A stretch of DNA of 64,000 nucleotides from NCBI GenBank assembly GCA_013397115.1, contig VWZW01006249.1, positions 1,996,208 through 2,060,207 of the forward strand, read 5' to 3'. Shown here piece by piece: positions 1-11,000 of this stretch. Every line of letters begins with the position of its first letter. The stretch's first letter is position 1. The translations under genes were made by a program, and so were the position numbers. The notes beneath the pieces were generated by a model, which did not search any database, was not told the DNA's origin, and saw nothing but the letters and a program-made list of their open reading frames with translations. The stretch comes from Edolisoma coerulescens. Its lineage: Eukaryota > Chordata > Aves > Passeriformes > Campephagidae.

Positions 1-18
1 GGCGCAGCAGCCGTGGGG
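1..18 (+). other. FAN1: possible end of FAN1 non-coding exon 1
   Basis: The window opens in GC-rich sequence followed by 'GGGG|gtgagg', a good donor site at 19. This could be the end of the untranslated first exon, spliced to the acceptor near 609. Only the donor match and position support it, and the promoter itself lies outside the window. Confidence 0.25.
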
Positions 19-120
19 GTGAGGGCTGCAGGGCAGCCCGGTGTGCTCTGGAAACGGGTGCTTGGCACCGAACATAGTCTCTCAGTAGCGAACAAGACAA
101 TGATAAAATGTTCCCAGCGA

Positions 121-346
121 CAGGATGAAGAGCAATGGCCGTAAACTAAACCACAAGAAGTTTCACCTCAGCATGAGGAAGAACTGGAACAGCTGCTCAG
201 AGAGGTCATGGAGTCTCCCTCTCTGGAGACTTTCCAAACCCACCTGGATGTGTTCTCTGTGTTAACTGCTCCAGGTGACCCTGCCTGGGCAGGGGGGTTG
301 GCCTGGACGATCTCCAGCGGTGCCTTCCAACCCTGACTGTTCTGTG
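121..346 (+). mobile_element. CR1 LINE 3' end, internally deleted
   Basis: The stretch beginning 'gtttcacctcagcatgagga', the 'cagctgctcagagaggtcatggagtctcc' block, and the final 'tgccttccaaccctgactgttctgtga' match the 3' end of avian CR1. The usual stretch between the first two blocks is missing. It lies in the putative first FAN1 intron. Confidence 0.85.
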
Positions 347-609
347 AAAATTAGAGGTCTTGCCTATTTGAATTCCAGGTTCACTTGTTGATGTAAATGC
401 AGACTTGCCATTAATTTTCCATTTACTAAGCCATTTAAAGGCACCTGCAGTGCTCAGCTTGCCTGTGGAGTGTTTCCCTGCCTGGTAAGGCAAGCTAAAG
501 GACAGCAGCATTGTAAGTTAAGGATCGCTTGACTTCTCCGCTTCTGTTCGTCGTGGTTGCATCTGGTACCTTAGAAGGCCACTCATTCAATGTATTTTTT
601 TTCTTGAAG

Positions 610-731
610 GCATGTCAGAGGATTACAGATGGAAAAGGAAAAGCCAAGAAAAGTCTTTTAAGTATTACAGAATCAAGAAATATGGCCTGAATGGAGTTGT
701 CTGTGCCATGTAATTGCTGTGAAGTTTTGTA
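610..731 (+). other. FAN1: FAN1 5'UTR part of first coding exon, with a uORF
   Basis: A T-rich tract ending in 'cttgaag' at 609 is a plausible acceptor for the first coding exon. If it is used, 122 nt of leader precede the ATG at 732. The leader holds an upstream ORF at 612-713 (33 codons, stop TAA) in the same frame as FAN1 but closed before it. The acceptor is inferred. Confidence 0.45.
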
Positions 732-2040
732 ATGGCAGAAGCTAGGTCTTCAGGAATCAAAAGATCCCGAATAAGTTTGTCACTCAGTGAAAATAAGAAG
801 AGAAAAGAAACAACAAAAAAAGTGGAAGTTACAGGAACACCATCTACACCTTCAGCATCATCCTCTATTACTTCTTTTTTTAACAATGTCCCCCCTGCCA
901 AAATTAGCTGTCCCATCTGTGGGCAATTGGTGCCAAGATATGGAATAAATAAGCACATTGATGAAACATGTCAGAGAAACCGTGGTAAGATTGGTGCCGT
1001 TGATGCTACACTGAATTCTTTTAGGAATAAGAGTCCCCCAGCTGCAAATCTGAGCAATAATTCCAGCTCATATTTTTCAAAAAACCTCTTAAATCTGGAA
1101 ACAAGTCCTTCCAAAAGTAATTTATCGAAAGCAGGCGGGAGTGCAGCACAAAAGACGAGTCCTTATTTTAGCACTAATAGTTCAGTTTATAGTGTTAACA
1201 ACGAATCACAGGCTCGAACAGTTAAAATAGTCTCCTTGGGAAGCTTGTCTTCAAAACTGTCCAGAAGACGCTGTCTCCAGGGAGGAAAACAGGTCTTGTA
1301 TGAAGAGATCAACTCTTCACCTCCAGCTGTTCACAGCGCCTGTAGAAGTGCTGCAGCACATGACAATGATGATGGTGAGACTGATTCTGGGCCGAGTTCT
1401 CAGAAAGAAAATCAGCCTTCTCAGAGAGAGCACCAGGAACAAAATTTTTCAAAGAGGGAACCTGAATTTCAAAATGAAATAAACAAATGTAATGGAGAAG
1501 ACCTTGTGGATATGGTTCAGGCACCTTTACCGGCTGGTGACAGTAATGACAGAAGGTTCTCATCTGGTACAAGAAGCACCAAAGCAGAAAGCAGGTCTGA
1601 AGGTGTGATGCTTAGTCCTGATAAATTTGAAACATCTCTAGCCATCCATACTTCAGCAGAGCCGAGCAGTAATTTGGAAGTCAAGACTCAGCTTCACACT
1701 GAGGTTACTCCTTCTTCAAAGACAGAAGTGAACTGTGGGACAGAGAATTGCTTTAGCAGGGATGATGCAGAGGTACTTCCTGTGGAAGTTCTTGAAGACT
1801 TTAAGAATGACATGAACCATAGTTTGTTAGAAACTGTGGAAAAGGTAGAATCTCAGGATTCTGCTGTGGACATTCTACACAAAATAGATGAGGTCCTCTC
1901 TGTGCCCAGCTCTCCTGGTCACCCATACTACCTCCAGAATTTTTTAGTAGTGCTGCGAGCAGTATTGGAGAATGAAGATGATGTCAGACTATTTAATGAG
2001 CAAGATTTGAACACTATAACCAAGTTCTACAAATTATCAG
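732..2040 (+). CDS. FAN1: FAN1 coding exon 1
   Basis: This large exon codes for residues 1-436: basic N-terminus, UBZ4 finger, SPYF box (1158-1169), a KEN tripeptide (1404-1412), and a long Ser-rich, poorly conserved linker. The donor is AG|gtatct and the exon ends in phase 1. Reading through the donor reaches a stop after four more codons (2052-2054). Confidence 0.95.
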
Positions 2041-5000
2041 GTATCTTTTTTTAAAAAATACATTTCCACATTACCTCTTGTACCTATTGTTACATAGTTT
2101 TATGTGAGAAGTGCTATATGAATTGATAATTTAATTTGATGAATTCCTTAAGGGAAGACGCTCCATTTTCTCAGAAGATGTACCCCTCAGTGGCTTTCTG
2201 TAAATAAACTCTCCTAATGTTGTTAGGTACAGCTCCTGAGAGAATGGGGGGACACAGCCTCACACAGCCCTCCCCGCAGCCTGGCTTGCACAGCTTAATG
2301 GATCTGAGCTGGCCATGGGCACAAGCAGCCAAACCTGGGTGGGGGGGGGTCTGCAGAGCCCACTGGTGCACTCCAGGCCATGAGGATATTACAGTAGTGA
2401 TATTTTGGAGCTTGGTAATGCCTTGCTTATCTTGTGATAGTTAAAGGGGGAATATATAAAGAAAGGAAGCAACAAAAGTCTTGTTGTTGGCTCTATGAGG
2501 CAAGCAGTAGGTGCACATCATTTGCATCCAAAGATCCAGGAATAAACTCACAGTTAGGCCAGTAGTGTATGCAGGCGTTGGCTACTTTGACAAATACTAG
2601 AAGAGGTGTTTGGGATCTTCCCATTTCCGCATTCCCTTCCCTGGATGTGAACAACACTGATCAGTAACAGGAGCTTGTTCTGTTAAATAAAAGAACTGCT
2701 TGTTTCAGTAGTGTGATTCCAGAATTCCCCTCTCACAGGAGTTGGGAATACAGAAAGAACTACTGCAAAGTGGTGCTGATAAATCCATGTCTGCACTGGA
2801 TGTGAGGGTCACAGATAAAACAATCTCTCTTTGCAGGGTAGGAAAGATGCAGCGATTGAGCTGTGAGAAGTGAGCAGATAGCACTAAGTCAATAGATAAC
2901 AAATCCTGGACAACTGACAGATGGATGTCGTTGCCTTCAAGAAATACCAGGCAGGATACTTTAAAAGTTCAGGTAGACAAGTTATCTGTCCCAGATTAGA
3001 AGTTTCTACCCAAGCAAATGTCGTTTTTCAGTTATCATAACACAAAAAATAGCATAGTACCTGCTTAGTACTATGAGGTTGCTTCAATATAGGTATTTTC
3101 CAGTATTTAATTATTTTCTGCTGAAATGTCTTCCATTCTTCAGTAAGTAATGTGAGTGAGTTTAAGTTTATGAAGCTTATTATGAAATTATTATTGCAGC
3201 CCTAATTTTGGTCAGTTCCATGGTCTGGAAAAAAAATGGCCATGTGTTAATATTTTTCCTTTCTCCAGAATGATAAAAATGTTACGGGTTACAGACTTTA
3301 AGGGAGTTAAAAACCCCAGAGAGAAAATGACAAGCTTATATGTCTGAATGTAGTTCTGCCAGTGAATTGATCCTGGAAACATTCTATTAAAGAAAAGGCT
3401 GAAAAAGTCTTCTAAGGACAGAAGAATTGTTAAATAAAAATTTAATGTTTAGCTGCCTTTTGTTAAGTATATCTAGGTCTGGTAGTGTCTTTTTATTAAT
3501 GATCAGTTTCAGTTAAGCAGCTGCAGCAGGCAGGGGTAAAAAATTTAGAAGTTAATGGGAGTGGAATGAAGTATTCAAAAGTATTGTTGAATGTAGTAAC
3601 AATAGCTAGACTTTTTTCAGATAAAATTTCATAAGCTTTTTTGTTGAATTTCAGCATCGTTACTATTTAAAAAGTCTTTTAAAAAGGTACTTTAGGAGAA
3701 TACATCCCTGATAAAAATCAAATGAATAGGAGTTTTTTCTCATTGTTTTCAGTAGATATATGAGTACAATTGAGCTTATCTTTGGAAAAATAAGAATCTG
3801 AAGAATGCTGCACAGAGAGGTATTCTGAGATTACAGAATTATTCTGTCAGACTACAGCTTCTTTTGTTCCCCAGCATGAAATATTTGGTTGTTGAATGAC
3901 TGTCTAAGAAAGCAAAAAAACCTATTTAACATCACAATATGTAGGGTTGAAAAATGAAGTTGTCTTTTTCTATAAAACAAATTATTTCTTGAAGGGTAAG
4001 CATGTCAAAATGCATTTTAAAAATGTACATTACCTGCAAAATATATTGTAATACTTTTCTACCTACAAAACTTAAAGATTCTAGTAAACTTATTAATTAC
4101 TTGGAAAGGTAAGTCCTGGTATTTTACCAACTCTGCCTGTAGAGCATGGGGAGATTTAAAATGGATTTTAGAGAGTACCCTCATCAAAGTAATGTTTCTG
4201 GTTAAGGTGGTGATTGTGCCTAGTACTGTGTTGAGAATTTACTCTTCTTTTTGTCCTTCCCTGCTTTAAATGAAATTTGCAGTTGGTGGGCAGAAGTTGT
4301 ATGTGAGACTTTTTCAACGCAAGCTGAACTGGTTAAAGGTGAACAAAATAGAGTATGGGGAGATAAGCGTGGATTTGTCACCAATAATTGAAGAACTGGC
4401 TGAAGCCAGATTTCTACAAACAGGTAAGGCCAGCATCAATAAACCTTTAAAATACTACAAATAAAATCTGCAGTTGTGTCATGGTAGAGTTCAATGCACT
4501 ACATGCTTGTCTGTGCCTTGGGAAGAGAATAGAGGAGCAGAATGAAGGCTTCAGGTAGATGAGTGATCTTATGAAAATACAAATAGTGCAAATTAGATAA
4601 TAGAGAAGACCAGTTCTTCTGAACAGCATTTTGTTTTTGTAACTCAACATAATTTTTTAATCTTTGCTGTTGTTTTGAAGTTATAAAGGGTGTTCTTTTT
4701 CTGGTTATTCCTTCAAAGTAGACCTGTGAAAAGTTTCAGAGGAAGATCCAGAAGAATTTCAGGATAGCACTGATAATATATTTTTGAAGAGCCTAAATCA
4801 TTAGGTTAGTACTAGGTTGTATGAATGTATTGTGAGCTGTTGCTCGAGTGTATGTGTATAACATAGAATGAATATGTGTGGATGGTTTTACTTTTAGAAT
4901 CTGAATTGGAAGACCTGTGTGAAGGGTTGGATTTGCTTTCAGCCCCTGAGCTAAAAACACTGGCAAAGACCTTTCACTTGCCAAACCCAAATGCTCAGAA

Positions 5001-8000
5001 ACAGCAACTTGTGGATGACTTTCTGAGGTTGTCAAAGCAGCGTTCGATCTTCAGTAGGAGTCAGGCTGGTATTGGGACAGTGATTTTAAAAAGGTAAATG
5101 TTTACAGTTACATTTTGCAGGTGACTATAAGTTGTGCTTCAAATGGCTGAAATCTAGATGCCTTTTCAAGAGAGGAATGCATTTAGTAAATTTATTAATA
5201 AAAAAGGGCGGCATTACGTTTCAATTTACAGTGAGTCAAAGAGAAGGGTAAATAATAGACTCTGTAGTCTCTCTGCTTCTTTCAAAGAAAATGAAGTTTA
5301 TGCATTTATTGGCTTGGAAAAAAAGTTATTCTCATACTTCATTCAGTATGTTTTAGTTTTTACAAGTGATGGTGAAAACCATTTCTTGTAATAATTTTAT
5401 TTGTCCTTCCAGGGTGAAGGACCTGGCTGGAAAATGTGTCAGGGTCTGTAAAGACCCTCGGGCTGTCTTTTCCCGAATTCTGCTGCTGTTTTCACTGCCT
5501 GAGTCGCTGGAGGAGGAGGAAGCCGGCAGTGCTGGGCAAGGCCTGCTCTCCACAGTTCTTAGGGCTAACATGGGGCATATGGTGTTCCCCAGCTACACAG
5601 TAAACAGGAAAACACAGGTCTTCCAGGACAGAGAGGATCTTATCAGGTAGGGAGAGCTTTGGCAGCTTGGAAATATGTTCATTTCTAGAAAAGCTTTACT
5701 GCAGCACTTACGTAGGCAAATAATTCAAATGTAGAACTCCAGATGTAAATATGTAGAAGTGTTAATTTTGCAATGGTTTTAAATACGTTTTTGTATTGAG
5801 GTAGGACTTGTAAGTCACAGTGGCTTGCACTTTGAGCCAAAATAGCTTATTTATTTGCTTCGTGATCATCTGATGAAAGCTGTTTCTTCATTTGCTGTGC
5901 TGATTCTGAGCTAAAGAAAAATTATATTCTCAGTATTAAGGAAATTTAAACATAGTGTGCTCTGCTAGTTTAAACTCTGCTAATCCTACAAGATCAAGAA
6001 TAAAGATGGCTGCATGGTTCAATGTCTTTGGAGACTGGAAGGGAAAGAATTTATTTCTTTCAGCTATAGATGCTTTTTAAGTAATAAAGTTGTTGTGGTT
6101 TTTTACCACAGGTATGCAACTGCTGTTCATCTGTCAAATGATATAGCCACTGCAATGGTAAATGGGAACTGGGAAGAAGCTAATCAGATATATTTGTGTG
6201 CTAAAGAAACCTGGAGCGAACTGAAGAATCATCCCTCTTTGAGGTAGTGAACTGGGAACTGGCCTAGTGTTCATAGGAAACTGTTAAATATATTATCTTA
6301 CTTTGGGTACTTTTCCTTTTGAGAGAGGCTTATGTTATTTAAGCCTGATAAAGCTAGAGACTTTAATGTTCTTGAAAGCTTGGAACTTCCTGATTGTTTG
6401 TTTAGCTTTTAAGTTACAATATGAAAAGACTGTTGTTATAAAATCTTGGGAAAGAGTTGGTAGGCATGGACATAGCACTAAAACAGTTCTGTTCTATGTA
6501 CCGGTGCAGGAGAACAACAGCCTTATTTTTCCCTTGTCATAGTTTTTTTTATGGCTTTCAAACAAATGGCAATAAGCAGAAATTAAAATTGACTGTGAAC
6601 AAAAGGATGTTGCAAATGTTATGGGAAAACATGCTGGGTTATTCATGTCTTTAGATTTCCAAGTGGGTGTTGCTCAGGAAATGTTACTGAATATCTGAGA
6701 ACTGAAATAACGTGTGTTGGGTTTCAGGCGTTCTTCATCAGTTTTTCTTTTGATTATTTTGTTTTCTGGCTTAATGAAACACCACAAGTTAAAGCCTTCT
6801 GTTTGGCATTATATTCAATTCCATGGCAACTCATTTAAAATAATATTCATAGAGGGTCATTTGGCAGTGTGTTCCATTTTACACTGAAGACAGTGGAGAA
6901 ATCTATTTTGATTTTAACAAGACATTCAAAAGACTTTGTCCTGAAACACAGAGGTGCCTACTGAAAAGATGTTAGTCTTCTTTTATGGCAGGAAATTCTT
7001 CTTCTAGACTTTTTCTTTTGTTCAGCTTTGTTTCTGAAATTAAACTTCTGACTTATGAGAATGAGTTGGTAGTAGCAAAATATGATGTAATAAGTTACTG
7101 GTTTGCATCTGTTGTAAAACTGATTGACTGATAATTCCACTGGTGTTGAAACTAAAATATGCTGTGCAGGCGCAGCTTGTACCTGCTCCCTAAGTCAAGC
7201 TGTTGCCTTACCTTTGGGTTCTTGACTTTGCAGCTGGGATACTCATTTCAGATCAGTTTGGATATTTAAGGCATTTAATTTTGTAAATGCTTTAGGTATA
7301 AGTATTCTTAGTAAAACTGACATAATTAAATTGATCTGAGCTGCTCTTATTTTTCAGCTATCACAGAGTTCTACCCGATTACCTGCGACGTTTCACAGTT
7401 GGCTGGGTGTACACAAGAATCCTTTCTCAAGGAGTTGAAATTCTGCAGAGACTTCACAAGTATAAGGTAAAGTGATGAATAGGAATAGGTACTTAATTTT
7501 TGTACATCAATTTACATTTCTGATGTGGCTGGAAAATGGTGGTAATGTTTGCCAGGGCTTGCTACAGTTCTAGTAACAGGTTACTTTTAGGGGAAAAGAG
7601 CCCTTTTTTGTGCTGCTTTACAAAGTTTTAAATTGTTTTGATTTCTGCTTATACTTTGAAGATTTACCATATATAATACACCATAAGACTATTGCTGAGA
7701 TATGCTTGTTTCATTATTTAAAGATACCTGTGTTTCACTAGATTTGGCTATTGCTTTTAAATAAGAAAAATCTTGAAAGAGGCGTCTTCTAGAAATCCTT
7801 GCCTCTTCTTAGGGGCTAACATCTCCAAGGGCCTCTGACTTACATGTTAAAGCAAATCAGATTATTCTGAAGAAGACTTCACCTCTGCAAAAAAGCAGCA
7901 AGTAATACTTAGATATTTTTCATATACAATCAGAAATACAGAAAGGATAAAAATACTGTATTTTTAGCAGCTAACCTTTAAGTTTACGTAAAAATGTCTC

Positions 8001-11000
8001 TATTCTAGTGTTTCTAAGATACACGTATGCATCTGAAACAGGTATATTGGTAGTGGAGTAGAAAGTAGGTTTGGATTGTCCAGAGACAAAGTTTCTATAG
8101 TGTTCATTAATTAGAAGGGAAAGTGACAAGCTAACTTGAACTTGGTTTTGTAACTCAGTTAATAAAGGTACAATCCCATTGCTACAGGAAGCAGTGCAGC
8201 AGCTGCAGAGCCTCCTGGCCCAGGATGTGTATTGTGCTGACAGCAGAGGGAGATGGTGGGATCGGCTGGCTCTGAATTTACATCAGCACTTGAAAAACAC
8301 TAAGAAGGTATCTTCCCAACTGCTGCTGGAAAGCTGGAAACACTGCAGGCATTGTCTGAAAACATTTTAAAAAATATTTCGTATAGAAAGAACAGTGGAG
8401 TAGAGTCTCCTAAAAATGCAGATATTGGTAGGAATCCCAAGGTCAGACAACCGGTTTCTCCTAGGAAAATGAATCCACTTCCTTAATCTTATACTGATCA
8501 GTAGAAATGAAGAGGATTTGTTTTTTACTGTACTAGTGTAAATTTGAATCCAGAAGCCTCCTTGTGCAAAATATTACTTTGGTTAGAACTTCACTACATC
8601 AGCTGGCAAGGTGGCCCTGTCCTGTATGCTCGTTTTTACACTGCCATGTTTGTGCTCCTTCAATCAGTTGCTCTTGAGCAGAGGGGTGTGCAGAGGTCTC
8701 TGTGAATTGCTCTTTGTCCCCTTGCTGTTTGCCAGGCCATCGGCTGCATCCGCAGAGGGCTGGCAGACCCGGCCGTGCGCACCGGGCACCGCCTGTCCCT
8801 GTGCCAGCGCGCCCTGCGCATCAGAGACTCCCCCAGCTGCAAGCACTTCCAGGGCCTGCTGCAGGACCTGCCCCTCCTCGCTGTGGAGGATGTGACACAC
8901 GTAAGCATGGGAGCAGCAGCTCGTGAGCTCCTTTTACTTCAGACAAGGGAAGGTAATCTGGGAGCCTTGTTATGTGCTGTGCACCAGCCTCTGACTGACG
9001 TGCTGCAGGAAAAGGAATACAAATGTGTTTCTAAAACAAAAGCCTCTTGTAATCAAATGCTTCTGCATTGGTCAGCTTCTTGTCTGAAGTTAGTCAGCTG
9101 TACACTGATCTAATTTGCATTGCTTTATATGTGTTATGGATGTGATCAGCCATAAACTCCACTAATTTATCAGTAATGCCATCAGAGCCTTTCTGTCTGA
9201 AGAGTCTGATCAGATCAGTGCATTGCCTCTGGTGGCTGCAGGCCAAGCATTCTGTGTGCTAGAAAAAGTAATAGTAACCTTAGCATGTTGTCAGCGTTAG
9301 ATTAATGGCTAAAAAAAATGCCAGTGTTCTTTTAGGAGCCTTTGGGAGTTATGCACTCTAATTATGTGCTATGCAAATATTCAGTGTGGTGCACTTGCAT
9401 CATATTAGAATGGATTTTTAAAAAATCTTCCTTTTCCATACCATTGTAAAGATAATTCTATCTGGGCAAAATCAGAGCAGAGCCTCACTTCCCCTCTCAG
9501 CCTCCACACCACATGTCTCCCTGCAGCCCTTCTTTGTCTCAGTCCAGAGTCTTTCTCCTTGGTCTTCTGTGGTTTTGCTCCTGGTCCTGCTTATAGAAAG
9601 GCTACATTCCCATCTGCCTGGCATTTTTGCTAGACATTTGTTTTCTGAAAAACGTGCCAGTTTAGAAAAGCTAAACAGGATGGTTTCACAGGAATAGCAG
9701 GTTAAATTTTATTCAGTTGATTTCTGGAAACAAATCTAGTTCTGATTTTAGGAAAACTGAAAAGGGGGTTTTGGGCTAAAGCTTTTTTAACATGGTGCAG
9801 CAAAGTAACCAAATGTTTTAATATGTTCAGGTTACAATCAGTGGAAAGATGTGTCCTCAGATGGGAATGGGAAAATCTGTGTTTCTCATGGAGGATATTG
9901 GTGATGGAGGAGGCGAAGACTGCAGTGTATCCACAGTCATGTGCTCAGTGGAGGAGCTGGCATTAACTCATTACAGGAGGAATGGTTTCGATCAGGGTAA
10001 CAGCACTGTTGGTTTGGGGATATTTTACAGTAAAATAACTGTGGGAGTAAGGAAACTATTTGCTAATCAGTTTATTTAACAGACCAGTTTTAGCTGATTT
10101 CATTAGACCAGGTTTTAGGCTGATTCTGTTTCCTTCCCAAACACCTCTAATACATCATTTTCTTACCAAAGTGCTCTAACGTGTATTTTCAACCTGACCT
10201 GCTTCCTGGCCTTCAATGATTTGCTGCCTTCATTTACCAAAGGTGGTTTTGAAATGTATTAGGAAAACCCCAGTGTTTTTTCTTCATCTACACAGAAAAT
10301 CACTTACTTTGCCTTTCTTACCATTGAACAGCTAAGGGCAAAACAGTTTAGGGTAAAATGCTAGCGTTAGCATTTATGGGAGTGTCACTAAGGAAATGTA
10401 AACCTTATATTAATGGTTTCCATTTATTAATGTTTCCATTTTTATTAAATTCTGCCCTTTAGGTATTCATGGGGAAGGCTCAACATTTATTACACTGTAT
10501 GGGATTCTAATGTGGGATATAATTTTCATGGATGACGTACCTGACGTGTTCAGAAATTCCTATCAGGTAATTTTGAAAGGCTTTATTTGGGTTATTTATT
10601 TGCCCATTGCTGTAGACTCAGTAACCATGTTAAAATCTTATTTGGGGTTAGATTAACATTTTATTCTGAGGGACTTTCCAGACAGATCTTGGTGTTTCCT
10701 TCATTTTATCATTTGTTATATTTGGTTTATTACCAAGGGCCTCCTCAGTAACCAATTGCTGTGTCAGACTGGATTCACAGTCTGAGAGGGTGGGATTGCT
10801 CTGGCTAAATGCTTGTGTCCTGTAGCTGAGCTCACTGGGCAAGGTGTCCTTTATAGTCAGTGGAGAAACACTGCTATGCCACAGCCTTGTTCCTCTCCTT
10901 GGAAGATGACACATTCCATTGGAAAAAAAAAAAAAAAAGTCTGTTTCTTTTCAATAGCCTTATTTTTAAACTCGGGTTTGTTAACACCCCCACCCACCTC

